Part shown: piece by piece, positions 26,301-34,392 of the stretch
How the letters are laid out: each line of letters opens with the position of its first letter
Numbering within the stretch: the stretch's first letter is position 1
Assembly (NCBI GenBank): GCA_016165875.1
Contig: JABBOT010000001.1
Coordinates: 35,519,011-35,583,010 of the forward strand
Length of the DNA: 64,000 nucleotides
Direction: 5' to 3'
Source: Acanthopleura granulata
Lineage: Eukaryota > Mollusca > Polyplacophora > Chitonida > Chitonidae
Position numbers and translations under genes: made by a program
Notes under the pieces: model-generated
The model's input: only the letters and a program-made list of their open reading frames with translations
Databases searched by the model: none
Told to the model about the DNA's origin: nothing

Positions 26301-29300
26301 GCGGGGCAGTCTCGGCGCGCCATTCTGTACATAGTGTTATTGTGTTCACAAGAATCGGGTTGCCCGAGCAGCGTTTCTAGATTCCGCACTGCCTGAAGGC
26401 CTGAAAACGGTGAAAGAAAAGAAGATGAGAATGTAGCTTTATGTCCGTTTACTGGATTAGGGTTTAACTTAATGCACCTTAGGACTACGTGTATTTCTTT
26501 TTCAAGCATTATATAGGTTTTTCCATGCGATTCGTGGTACCTTCCAACCGAGTAGACGAAATAATCACAAAGAACGAATTGCCAATGAGTCAAAAGTGTA
26601 TTCATGTGATTAGGGAGTGGAACGAGGCCGAGCGGTTTTGGTGTTGTTTTCCACCAATAAACTGTTCCGTTTTAAAAGAGAAAAATTCTTGAGTGCACGG
26701 CTTTAAACACCAATGAAGTAAAATAAAATTTATGGCGAAGCAATTCTGAGTGTTAATTCTGGAACTACTTAGAACCCATCAAGTTGTCTCCCTTAGCTTT
26801 GTGATTATGTGGGTTCCGAAAGCTTTCAAAGCGATAATAGGCATAAGTGTGGTGGCTTATTATAGTTTCATTCGAAATTTTTAACATTCTCCACTCATTT
26901 ATAAGGATTCAAAAGTTTGAATGTTCAAAGTGAACAAAGAATTTAAAGTATATACCAAAGCGAATTAAAGCAGACAGAAATAACGTAAACCAAATTGATA
27001 ACGTTGTAAACGCTTTCACTGCGGATCTTTTGGATATAGTTTATTCTTTAGTCCATGCATTTATTGCAGTTTCCAAGCTAAATGATAATTCTTATCAGTA
27101 AATCCTATGAATCATAGTAAATCAGCAGAAAATGTTTTCGAATGGCACTAACGACAAACCGCACATAACGGTAGTGACCGTTACCTGAACATCCAGTGTT
27201 GGCTGCTTGTTGAGCCTGTGGTAATTCTTCTGACATCATCAGGACTGCCCGTCGAATATCCAACAATGGACAGGGGTCATCGGTGTACCAGAGACTGAAC
27301 AAGAGACAGCGGGCCTCGTAGTGGACAGTTCTGGAAGCAAACAATCGTGCAGACGTAGCCTGTGGTTATTTGATGTATTAAGTCCTGCGCTTGAATGACT
27401 GTGAATTGATTCGAGCAAAAGGCTCTTTCCTAAAACTCTTGCCTGCGTGTTGATAATTTGTTTAATTGCTTTGGGCTTCAGCACCGATCCCAACGTTAGT
27501 TGGATCATATGACGATGGTGTAGTTGTTCCAGTGCAGTTCAAATGCAGACTTATTTACTCACTTGGTACTCATGTCGAGGACACCAGACATGACACCTGT
27601 TGTGAATGCATTGTTTACACGTAACTGGTACCTTACCAAAAATGTACACGATTGACTATTATGGGTTGTACATGTGCATGGACGCAGAATACAGACATGC
27701 TCCCGAAACTCAGCCTTGTTGTCAATAAGTCAGGTCATACCGTTCATCACTACCTACCGCGGTATTCATGACAACACCCCATCCACTTACTACAGATGCT
27801 GACGGCCATACGAAAGTTATTCCCCTAAACTTCGTAAAACAGATCTGGACTATAGTCTGAACAGGTTTTGAGCATCCAAATATACTTGGTTTAGAGGACA
27901 TGCGATTAGAGCTGAGCAAAACATTCTACCCTTCGACAAAAAAATGTCTTCGTGCCAGAAATCTAGAATAGTGTATTTCAACAACATAACACAAATCAGT
28001 ACTCAGCCGTGTCAGCACGTTTACCTGCAAAACAACCTGTCGGTGTCCGAGTCCGTCTGGTTGCCGCTCAGCAGCCTGATACCCTCGCACCGACTTCGGG
28101 TCTGGTGAATCAAACTGACCGCGGCCGCACAGCGATTATTGCTCACCCTCCTCCCGCTCAGACCTGGATCAGAAAATGAGTCACAAAAGCACCTGTTATG
28201 TTCATGTAATGTTTAATTTAGCGTAAACATGTGAACATAAACTGTTTAATCATCCTTTGTTTTCATAAGTCATTTAATTAACGAATCATTTGATTTTAAC
28301 AGTGCAAAGGAAATTATGTTTATGTTTTACAGATGCTGAATCAATAATGTGTCAAAACAAATGTGTTTTAATGTTTTATTAAATTATTGCTTTCATTTAG
28401 ATCACATTCACATTGTTATTAAAGACGCTTACTGCTTTGTGTTGTAACAGTCTGTCCGGACACGTTGGTTCCCGAGGGTGTGTGAATGTCAGGGAACCAG
28501 ACTGAAAAACAACCAATGGATGAAGTGAGTTAAACAATAGCAGCGGAGAGAGATTGATGTTTCATATTTGGTCAACGTAAGGGCAAATGCATGACAGGTA
28601 CCTGACAAAGGTTGGTGGCTTATTCCAGACATTCCAGTTTCATCCACTCAAAAACGGCGTTACACATCGGTCGAATAAATAAGATCAGTATGATCAACCA
28701 ATCATAAATTCGAACTTACATGTACAGGTATTGAATGCATTTATGAAAGTAAAAAGCAACATGCGGAAGAGCAGTTTAGTTTTCTAGTTTCAACAATATT
28801 TCAAATACTGATAATATGCAAATTGGAACGACCGCTAGCCTCAGATTTGCGCAAAATGCTACATGATATAGGGGTTTAACAAGTTCGCGGGTGGAAGTTC
28901 CGAAGTTCCAAGATACAGATGATTGGAAGAATCTGCTTGGAAGAGTTGCGGCATAGTTAACATTTATGTAAAACTGTTGCTCAGTCGTTAGGGACACCTG
29001 TATCATCACCAGGATCACAGTTAATAGGTATGTACCAAAGAGTCAATAAGAGCTAATTACGGACGTCAGTTGGCGCATGATTGTCGCACAGGAGCGTCTT
29101 ACTTGCCCACAGAACGCCTGTCACAGTCACACACGCCACAATCATCAACACAACCAGTAACGCAGCAAAGTAGAGACACGACTTCTTGCGGTGGTTTTTT
29201 GCGGGTTCTGAAAGACACGAAAAATGAAGTGCACTGTTATATCTTACTTAAACTGGGAAGATGATTAACCGCTTTAGAACTCATGCCCATATTGGAAAGA

Positions 29301-30364
29301 AAATTGTGCGAGAGAAGATAAACTCTCCGATGCGTGTGATTAGAGACGATAAAACCAATGAGCAATTTCCGTCAACACCAGAATGCCACAGTCAAAACTA
29401 TGTATGCTTTAACATGTACGGTGTCTTTAGTGAAGGTCGGTGGTTTCCTCTAGGCTTATTTCTCTGGCTGCATGTGGTTTAGTTGATTTATAATACGACT
29501 TTAATGTATTCTTATTTTGTCAGCAACTGATGATTTTGACAAGGTTTTGACACATCTCGGTAACATATTTCGAATATGCGTTTATGCTTGTAGACAGACT
29601 ATTGTTTCAAATCCTCAATGGTGTAAAAACTCATTTACACTTAAATCAGTAAAAGCGGTAGTATTATAGAAGAATCCCCTGGGATGGCCGTTGCGTGTAC
29701 CATGGATATTGTATATCAAATCTCTATATACGTACAGTTCGATGCACTGTACAACAGAAAAACTGTTGTATAAATACTTTAAAAAGAAAAAATGAAGTAG
29801 ATCTATAAACCAACAAAGCACAATACAAGAACCTGCTATATTAGGGTCTACAATTTAGACTTATCATCGAAATCCATACACTCGTTTTGGATGTAATTTC
29901 CCATCTTATTTGGATAGATTTGATTGTTGGTTTAACCTTTGCGACACTTTGGGTGCGAAAAAGTGCGAGGTCTTGTGCTTTTACACAACATTGTTCTAGT
30001 GTAACTATATGCATTTGGCTGTAAAGTGACAATACTAAATTTTATTTTCAGAAAAATTCACTGTGACCCAACATGTCAGCAAGTTTTAAACTGTAAAAAT
30101 TCACCATTTTGTTTATTATAATGAAATACCTTGTTGGATGTAGGGCACTGTTTTGTGTCCAAGTGAAGAATTCCTCGGCGGCATCCAGTGGAAGGCCGGT
30201 TTACTTTTTCTTCCGGTACAGCTGTCTGGTACACAGCTCCACAATCCACGAGCTCCTGGGGATGTCACTTCGGATCTTGTCACTGTAACGTCTTTATTGT
30301 GTGACAGTCCTTGGTCTTGTTTATTTCCCTTGAAATCTGATATCATTCGTACGTGTAACGCCAT
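5222..30364 (-). CDS. Membrane-anchored heme peroxidase with five six-cysteine modules (whole gene, C-terminus missing)
   Basis: Span of one minus-strand gene rebuilt from 24 exons (listed separately). Joined exons total 3,688 nt, at least 1,229 residues, and every junction agrees in phase with GT-AG borders. Order: cytoplasmic N-terminus (1-78), membrane helix (about 87-110), five tandem modules of about 90-100 residues with six cysteines (about 137-607), linker (608-705), animal heme peroxidase domain (about 706 onward). Known of the family (An_peroxidase, PF03098): heme enzymes that use hydrogen peroxide, often extracellular. Inferred topology is type II, because a basic KNHRKK stretch precedes the helix, which places the peroxidase outside the cell. 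The last part of the domain after the GGL motif was not found, so the 3' end is open. A peroxidasin is unlikely: no leucine-rich or immunoglobulin repeats were seen. Joining the module part to the peroxidase part across a 7.6-kb intron rests on phase agreement only. Confidence 0.82.
6096..6245 (-). mobile_element. SINE fragment in intron 23
   Basis: Tail half of the family (TTTGATTGGTATTTTATGCCG to CCTTCCCACGTACGACAG), in the intron between peroxidase exons 23 and 24. The head is absent. Confidence 0.8.
6676..7411 (-). CDS. Peroxidase gene exon 23: catalytic core with proximal histidine
   Basis: Largest exon (736 nt). It contains LLLREHNRIA, ITYSEYLPVTIG, AMRFGHSMI with the proximal heme His (about 1045), and ALNIQRGRDHGLPSYNEYR with the conserved Asn (about 1124). 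The first line reads GDEKTGEFPGL: Glu that can link heme is kept (about 936), but the catalytic Arg of mammalian enzymes aligns with Lys (about 933). It ends at TACAG|GTAGAT; the frame runs only one codon past the donor before a stop, so the splice is needed to complete the domain. Confidence 0.96.
7896..7988 (-). CDS. Peroxidase gene exon 22
   Basis: 93-nt exon. The acceptor TTTTAG|GTCAG (not the AG 5 nt further on) keeps the phase and gives GQLLFSFPNNLPYQSHPNKK, where the family has L-x-x-x-x-x-N-L-P. It ends in a split glycine codon that starts the GD motif of exon 23. Confidence 0.88.
8105..8203 (-). CDS. Peroxidase gene exon 21: REQLN and calcium-site segment
   Basis: 99-nt exon, phase 1 in and out, encoding QREQLNIASAFIDLTVVYG, the family REQxN followed by T-S-x-x-D-x-S-x-V-Y-G. 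The calcium-binding Asp is kept, and a Thr replaces the usual Ser. Acceptor CTGCAG, donor GTAAGG. Confidence 0.93.
8478..8590 (-). CDS. Peroxidase gene exon 20: CxxFxRS segment
   Basis: 113-nt exon, phase 2 in and phase 1 out. It encodes CFNIDIPSDD and RGCMGFVRSAEVTDITC, matching the family C-x-P-I-x-I-P-x-x-D and C-M-x-F-x-R-S-x-P segments. It joins exon 21 so that the sequence reads TGQREQLN across the junction. Confidence 0.93.
9137..9182 (-). CDS. Peroxidase gene exon 19: 46-nt exon
   Basis: Small exon bounded by CTTCCAG and GTGAGT, phase 1 in and phase 2 out. FGGSKLSCCNQAITT carries two adjacent cysteines in the part of the domain where peroxidases have disulfide-bonded cysteines. Confidence 0.8.
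9397..9505. repeat. 22-23-bp tandem repeat near exon 18
   Basis: GCCTTAGGGGTAATGTGCCAGC repeated four to five times with small changes, about 60 bp downstream (in gene sense) of the exon 18 donor. Next to it, at 9,290-9,380, is a G-rich stretch with GGGGGCACCGG repeats. Confidence 0.8.
9566..9766 (-). CDS. Peroxidase gene exon 18: distal heme side
   Basis: 201-nt exon, phase 1 in and out. LPNARLVSNVV and GQSLSHDLSDTP match the family LPxxRxVS and the GQxxxHD distal motif. Distal His is about residue 803 and the conserved Gln about 799. The residue before His, Asp in mammalian peroxidases where it forms a covalent heme ester, is Ser here. The open frame continues into the intron, which should not be translated. 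Confidence 0.92.
11233..11354 (-). CDS. Peroxidase gene exon 17: start of the heme peroxidase domain
   Basis: 122-nt exon encoding GPYRSYDGRCNHH and GAAYTPFVRQL, which match the family start (YRTxDGxCNN and the following W/L-G-A-x-x-T-P-F). I placed the acceptor at TGAG|C because it alone keeps the phase from exon 16; a nearby CCAG lies 4 nt upstream but would break the frame. Donor GTAGGA. Confidence 0.88.
11560..12030. repeat. 36-bp minisatellite in intron 16
   Basis: Unit close to GGAGGGACATTACAAGCAGG followed by CCTGAAAGCAAATGCT; the first copies are nearly identical and 36 bp long, the later ones diverge in sequence and length. It lies between exons 16 and 17 of the peroxidase gene. Open frames on both strands come from the period being a multiple of three. 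Confidence 0.85.
12503..12632 (-). CDS. Peroxidase gene exon 16: linker before the peroxidase domain
   Basis: 130-nt exon, phase 1 in and phase 2 out, bounded by CTTTCAG and GTAGGT. Only one frame is open; it contains SAETIKRNSRIINRIIDIT. In peroxidase proteins a helical stretch of this kind often precedes the conserved YRxxDGxCN start of the domain. Confidence 0.8.
12872..13000 (-). CDS. Peroxidase gene exon 15: charged linker
   Basis: 129-nt exon, phase 1 in and out, bounded by TTTTCAG and GTACAG. The product is polar and probably helical (ADALTDENQAENLVLKALEK), with no cysteines. It links the cysteine modules to the peroxidase domain; I recognise no known domain. Confidence 0.75.
13705..13870 (-). 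mobile_element. SINE fragment in intron 14
   Basis: TTCACGCCGGATACTCAAAA to CCTTCCTATGTACG, tail half only, between peroxidase exons 14 and 15. Confidence 0.78.
14107..14139 (-). CDS. Peroxidase gene exon 14: 33-nt microexon
   Basis: Very short exon between ACTTCAG and GTAGGT, giving QRGMDAVPRT plus split codons. It keeps the frame on both sides (phase 1 in and out). It is supported only by splice signals and phase, and skipping it would also keep the frame, so alternative splicing is possible. Confidence 0.55.
15263..15300 (-). mobile_element. SINE tail remnant in intron 13
   Basis: ATTTATTTGATTGGTGTTCT and CGTCGTACTCA match the 3' tail; the rest of the element is absent. Confidence 0.55.
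19438..19610 (-). mobile_element. SINE fragment next to the 50-bp minisatellite
   Basis: Tail half of the family, from TTTATTTACTTATTTAATTG to CCTTCCCACGTATGG, with a G-rich change in the middle. It lies just before the minisatellite. Confidence 0.8.
19731..20540. repeat. 50-bp minisatellite in intron 13
   Basis: Unit TTATACAGACACGTCAGTCA followed by a CAGTGTCCTCACATTGAGTG-type string and AGCAAAGCCA. The start TTATACAGAC recurs at 19,851, 19,901 and 19,951, an exact 50-bp period, for about six well-kept copies, then decays downstream to about 20,540 with changed spacing. In total about fourteen to sixteen units. Confidence 0.88.
21760..21905 (-). CDS. Peroxidase gene exon 13: module 5, A half
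   Basis: 146-nt exon, phase 2 in and phase 1 out, bounded by ATTTTAG and GTACTT. Cysteines at QFVSCVQTLL, YECLFN and SYCS match exons 5-11. Last module before the linker. A 7.6-kb intron follows, and the outgoing phase fits the next recognised exon. Confidence 0.87.
22782..22899 (-). CDS. Peroxidase gene exon 12: module 5, B half
   Basis: 118-nt exon, phase 1 in and phase 2 out, bounded by ACAACAG and GTCAGT. Cysteines at DERLCSDG, GDTCNVV and FKCS. Shortest of the five B exons; the loss lies between the second and third cysteine. Confidence 0.85.
23623..23771 (-). CDS. Peroxidase gene exon 11: module 4, A half
   Basis: 149-nt exon, one codon longer than the other A exons, phase 2 in and phase 1 out, bounded by CCCACAG and GTAAGA. 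Cysteines at AVTCVSEYL, DISCHP and SECN. NFS and NMS sequons suggest glycosylation outside the cell. Confidence 0.88.
24167..24317 (-). CDS. Peroxidase gene exon 10: module 4, B half
   Basis: 151-nt exon, phase 1 in and phase 2 out, bounded by GTTACAG and GTAAGT. Cysteines at DDVCREED, HSFCRK and FSQCS. Acidic at the start (FIEDYDQDD). Same length and phases as exon 6. Confidence 0.87.
24541..24686 (-). CDS. Peroxidase gene exon 9: module 3, A half
   Basis: 146-nt exon, phase 2 in and phase 1 out, bounded by CTGTCAG and GTAAGT. Cysteines at MTRCVQRGL, GTSCSIQ and IKQCL follow the A pattern. The stretch IIRRLETDLRRV looks like an amphipathic helix. Confidence 0.87.
25260..25380 (-). CDS. Peroxidase gene exon 8: module 3, B half
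   Basis: 121-nt exon, phase 1 in and phase 2 out. Only one frame satisfies both junctions; it gives SPPCTGYLTE, FAGCSPVL and VTLCK, with the three B-exon cysteines in place, and an NFS sequon. A G-run in the middle is a likely site for sequencing error. Confidence 0.78.
25643..25788 (-). CDS. Peroxidase gene exon 7: module 2, A half
   Basis: 146-nt exon, phase 2 in and phase 1 out. Cysteines at FYCMRA, VDCPG and SRCTG, with an NDT sequon near the end. The exon reads through a CTAG-rich stretch to a GTTAGA donor. Length and phases equal those of exons 5, 9 and 13. Confidence 0.82.
26250..26400 (-). CDS. Peroxidase gene exon 6: module 2, B half
   Basis: 151-nt exon, phase 1 in and phase 2 out, ending TTG TGC AG before GTAGGC. 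Cysteines at PDSCEH, RRDCPA and HTLCR. Two AG acceptors 8 nt apart are possible; the upstream one (TTTTCAG) keeps the phase and gives the same length as exon 10. Confidence 0.85.
27185..27330 (-). CDS. Peroxidase gene exon 5: module 1, A half
   Basis: 146-nt exon, phase 2 in and phase 1 out, the standard length of the A exons. Cysteines occur at HYEARCLLF, DDPCPL and NTGCS, giving the A pattern x6-C-x11-C-x25/27-C. The sequence between cysteines is amphipathic and probably helical. Confidence 0.85.
28025..28163 (-). CDS. Peroxidase gene exon 4: module 1, B half
   Basis: 139-nt exon, phase 1 in and phase 2 out. Three cysteines (NNRCAAAV, SRCEG, LFCR) follow the B-exon spacing C-x12/13-C-x14/22-C. 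It contains an NQT sequon. First of five B exons that alternate with A exons; the repeated size and phase pattern shows tandem exon-pair duplication. Confidence 0.8.
28433..28501 (-). CDS. Peroxidase gene exon 3: juxtamembrane stalk
   Basis: Short 69-nt exon (22 codons plus split codons) with TTTTTCAG acceptor and GTAAGC donor, phase 1 at both ends. The product (WFPDIHTPSGTNVSGQTVTT) is polar, with an NVS glycosylation sequon, as expected just outside the membrane. The frame is fixed only by agreement with exons 2 and 4. Confidence 0.65.
29103..29207 (-). CDS. Peroxidase gene exon 2: signal-anchor membrane helix
   Basis: 105-nt exon with AG acceptor and GTAAGA donor, phase 1 in and out. It encodes a basic flank (KNHRKK) followed by about 24 hydrophobic residues (core LYFAALLVVLMIVACVTV). 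Positive charge on the N-terminal side predicts a cytoplasmic N-terminus and extracellular C-terminus. There is no signal peptidase-like site, so the helix probably stays as an anchor. Confidence 0.82.
30130..30364 (-). CDS. Peroxidase gene exon 1: cytoplasmic N-terminus
   Basis: Open frame of 78 codons plus one base, ending CAA CAA G before a GT donor. I chose the first ATG (MALHVRMISD); a second ATG lies six codons on. The open frame runs upstream to about 30,412 without an ATG, and a possible acceptor lies at its edge, so an additional upstream exon is possible. The product is polar and basic, with no signal peptide, as expected for the cytoplasmic tail of a type II protein. The split codon G|AA joins exon 2 as Glu. 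Least certain exon of the gene. Confidence 0.55.
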
Positions 30365-31946
30365 TCGGAGGAGAATCTGCCTGAATGATGACTTGCCGCT
30401 TCTCAGCTGCAAACAAACCAGATTTCGTGACTTGTAGAGGGAATAGCGGACAGGTGGTTATCGAATGTTTCAAACTGTCATTTTGCTACATTGTTCCATA
30501 GTCTAATCGAAACAAACCAGTGTGCAAAAATTAAACATGACGTTAAATATTTATCGGTACTGACGCTGGGTTGCCAAGCTTGGGACACAGTCAGTTTTTG
30601 CTCTTTTTTTTTAAAGGAAACTATTCCAAAACGAGGATTGCTCTGCTTATTAAGATGAAAACATGGTTATTAAATTTGAAAAGAACTATAGTAACATAGA
30701 TCTATGGTTGGCGCGCTGCAACGGCAGGACACCCCCCCCCCCACTTTCCCACAACCGTGTATGTACAAACATATAAGGTTTTCTAAGTCTTTCGTTACGT
30801 GTGAGTTGCAATGCAAGATCGATGTGCACATTTTGTGACAGAGAAGAAAAAAATTGTTGGCTGCCGTCAGATCCTCCTCCGAGGGCTGGCCACATAGTGA
30901 ATGATCACAAAGATACAGCGAGAAAAACCCAACCGAGAGTCTCTTACAAACACCGCCACTGTTCTACTCCAACATGTCACGCTCCTCGCTTCACAACACT
31001 CGGCATGGACTTTTTTCACATAAAACTTCTGCATTAATAATGTCTCCGGTGTCAATATTTGAGCAAATGCTTGGTCGATCTGTTGTCAATGGACCGCACT
31101 TCCAGTCGCTATTCATGTAACTGTAAATAATTGAGGAGTTTAGTATTGAGACATTGTTCTTCCACACAGACTGCCCCCCCCCCCCCACCTCGGAGGAAGG
31201 CCTTAGAAAATAACCTATCATGCAGGATCCCCAACTGTATTCTTTTTTCCCACCCCAGTAATGGTAAGGATCAGCCCTATAAGTCACTAATGTCAGGTCT
31301 AATAGAACTAAGTTTTAACACAATTTGTTATATAACATGAAATGGCGAAGTGGCCAATGCCTCAAGGCAAGAAAAATACTCAAATTAATTACTATACAAA
31401 CTGATCGACTTTTGCTGTCATTTTTCCCAGCCCATTTGAATGCAAGTAAAACATCACATTCCACCACGGCGGCTCGAAACAAAAATAATGACTTTTTTTC
31501 CTTCCTATGTATATAGACTAAGACAGAAGAGGAGTGCACTCCATGGTGGATTACCTACTCCTATAGAGCCTAATCGGAGAAAATTTGCAATGTAAGTCAA
31601 CGTTTACCAGAGTAAAACAAATTTTCAAATCAGCAGATTTGAAAGTCTTCCACAACCTTCTCATGCCGAACACATCATAGTTACCTTAACTAGCTGGTTT
31701 TTCACAAATTTCGACAATGTCCCTTTCGAGGCTATCCAGAAGGGCAGTAAATTGTGTTACTTGTGAGCTTCAAGTAGTAAACCAACAATTGCTCTATACT
31801 GGGTGGTTAATTTAAAAGGGAAAAAACGGCTGTATTGCTTTTCGGCTACGAATTGTTACGTAACATTTGGCTGTGTTGCTGTCCGGATGCATGTAAGTAA
31901 GTTACCCATGGCTCAGAATTGGCGGTACATATATGTATCCATGTTG

Positions 31947-32190
31947 GGGGCCTCCGTGGCCAAGTGGCTTGCGTCCCAGCGCGGCGCAGTGATCCATGAG
32001 TCCTCTCACCAATGCGGCGGCCGTGTGAGTTCAAGACAGCTCTAACTGGTTTTCTCGCCGGCAATTCATGGAAAGGTCTGCCAGCAACCGGTGGATGCTA
32101 ATGGATTTTACCCGGGCTCTGGCCGATTCCCCCGCACATCAGTATATTATTTGCCGCCGTCGTGAAATTGAAATATTCTTAACTGAGTAC
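31947..32190 (+). mobile_element. SINE, head-first on the plus strand
   Basis: Starts GGGGGCCTCCGTGGCCAAGTGG (tRNA A-box region), then GTGTGAGTTCAAGACAGC (B-box region), then GCAACCGGTGGATG and GCCGCCGTCGTGAAATTGAA. The tail end is decayed. Confidence 0.75.
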
Positions 32191-32599
32191 GATGCAGTCA
32201 CCAATAAGTCATATATACCATGAATTAATAACAGGACATCACATTTACTCTACTTTGTATACGTATTGAATATTTTCAAACAGACAAGCAGCTTATCAAT
32301 AGCTTCTAGACATGGAATTAACGTAACGATATACTAAAAAGTTACAATCGATTGTGATCAAAACAGCCACATGTATGGAAACCGACTGGCAAGTTTGAAT
32401 GCAAAGTTTGAAAGGAATCCCATTCAGATATATATGAATGTCATGCAAAACATATGCGCGGGATTAGTGTGTTTTTGGTGGTTACCATGGCACGTCAGGA
32501 ACATCCCAGTTGTGTTCTTCATACATTCACATTTATACCATCGTGCCTGAGAGAAATATCAACGCAAACGGGAATGTCGCAAGTACTTTTTAATAGTAT

Positions 32600-32730
32600 T
32601 TATTTATTCATTTAATTTGTGTTCCCTGCATGAATTCAAGGATATTCCATTTAATAGCCGAGGAAGAAACCCACGACCATCCGCAGGTAGCTGACAGACC
32701 TTCCCGCGTACGGCCGGAGAGGAAGCCATG
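32600..32730 (-). mobile_element. SINE fragment
   Basis: Tail strings (TTATTTATTCATTTAATTTG) joined to CCCACGACCATCCGCAGGTA and CCTTCCCGCGTACGGCCGGA, with the part between them deleted. Confidence 0.7.
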
Positions 32731-34349
32731 AAATAACATATAATCACATCTTAGTAACATAGTGAGAATAACATGATCGCAAGACCTATCCTTACCATTT
32801 CTGGTGTATTTTCCTCCATTGCACTCAGTAAATCCAGACTCACTATGCACAATCTCGCCTTCTCTCTTTCCCTTGACTTCTGCCTTGAAGATCAAGGTTG
32901 ATTTCCCCGGCCAAAATAGGCCTATGTCTCCCACCAGGCCTGCCAGGTAGAAACTGTCCTCGTTCCCGTTTACCACATGACTCCAGTATTTTTTTTTTTT
33001 TGTTCCACCATGTATAAGCTGTATTTTTTAAAATTCTTTCACCATTATCCGTGTCGCATTTTAACGATGAATAATTAAGCTCCGATTTCTCCTCAGTGAA
33101 AAGCCTGGCGGAGGTAAACTCGGCGTTATTAGCGGACTGTGACGTAGATCTCCACGCGTGCCATATGGCGGGCAGATGGCTGCGGGATGTTCATAGCGCA
33201 ATTCCTGCGCCCTCTGCAGCACAAAAACTAGAGCGGCGCTGTATCGGTTCACCTAGCTATCTCAGGTATCTTTGTAAGCCGACTACGGCTGTGCATATCA
33301 GTTACTTACTGTTTTGTTTACATCTTCAATCAGGTGGGATTTTAGTTACCGGTGCAGTCTTTTACGCCTTTTTTAAGGCTTTGACTAAGCACCACTGTAA
33401 CTCGGTCGTTCTATCTGTGTGTCGGTCGTTTAAATGTTGACATCCCACCTCTTAACATGTCCCTCCTATCAATTAACAGAGTCTGTTCATCTAATCCTGG
33501 GAACAGAAGGACACGAAATCCCATTGTTGCATTTATCAAGAATTTGTGCTGTGTTCTAGACAGATCACATGTCCGGCCCTAACCAAAGGAAAATTCATGT
33601 TGCCTGTGTCAGCATTTCCCCAAACTCTAGCAAAACTTTACCGAAAGACAGCCGTGTAAGATTTAAATGCAGAATGCAATGTGTATGCCACCAGAACATC
33701 AACAGTCGTGTTGTTGTAAACATTTTTTTTGGTAATTTTTCATTGAACGCTATCATCCACTGGCAGTAGATGTGTGTGGTTCGTCGAGATCTATGCTGTG
33801 TAAAATTCCATAAAGAGAATAAATAATGTACACATAGACCAATAGATAAACAATTAAGAACGCAGTTTTATTCAAATACTGTTCTCTCTTGCGAGGAGAG
33901 GGCTGATATTTGCTCTACATTATATTTCCAAGAAGGTATATACAATCAGTTTTAATGAATGCCTATTGCATGTTATGGGGAATACAAATTTTAAACCCGG
34001 CAGGGAGTAGATAGAGCCGGCTATTCTCGTATATCCCAACAACACGGGGCTGCTTCTTTAAATAGCCACATATGGAGATATGCATTGTTTCTTCCTATTA
34101 TACTTGGCCACGCTGAATCATTGTATCCCGATGGAAACACAATAACAACATCTGTGGCATATGTAACTGTGCAGAAAAAGCTAAGAGTAAAACAATATCA
34201 GCGCTTTACATGTGTTGAGTATTAACTTTGTATGTCTGCACATACATATACTCGCTTGGAAATCAGATATGAATATACGTGTAGCATACTGACACACATC
34301 GTCTAGTGTCATGGTATTTGAAGGTGGTTGTTGGTTGGATTGATGGGTT

Positions 34350-34353
34350 TCTA

Positions 34354-34392
<39 letters not shown>
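34350..34392 (+). repeat. TA/TG microsatellite
   Basis: Run of TA dinucleotides passing into TG dinucleotides. A shorter TG run followed by nine or ten G lies near 34,607-34,635. Confidence 0.9.

Noticed and set aside
33096..33440. Plus-strand frame of 114 codons
   Set aside because: No recognisable domain, odd composition, and no splice or promoter context; treated as chance.
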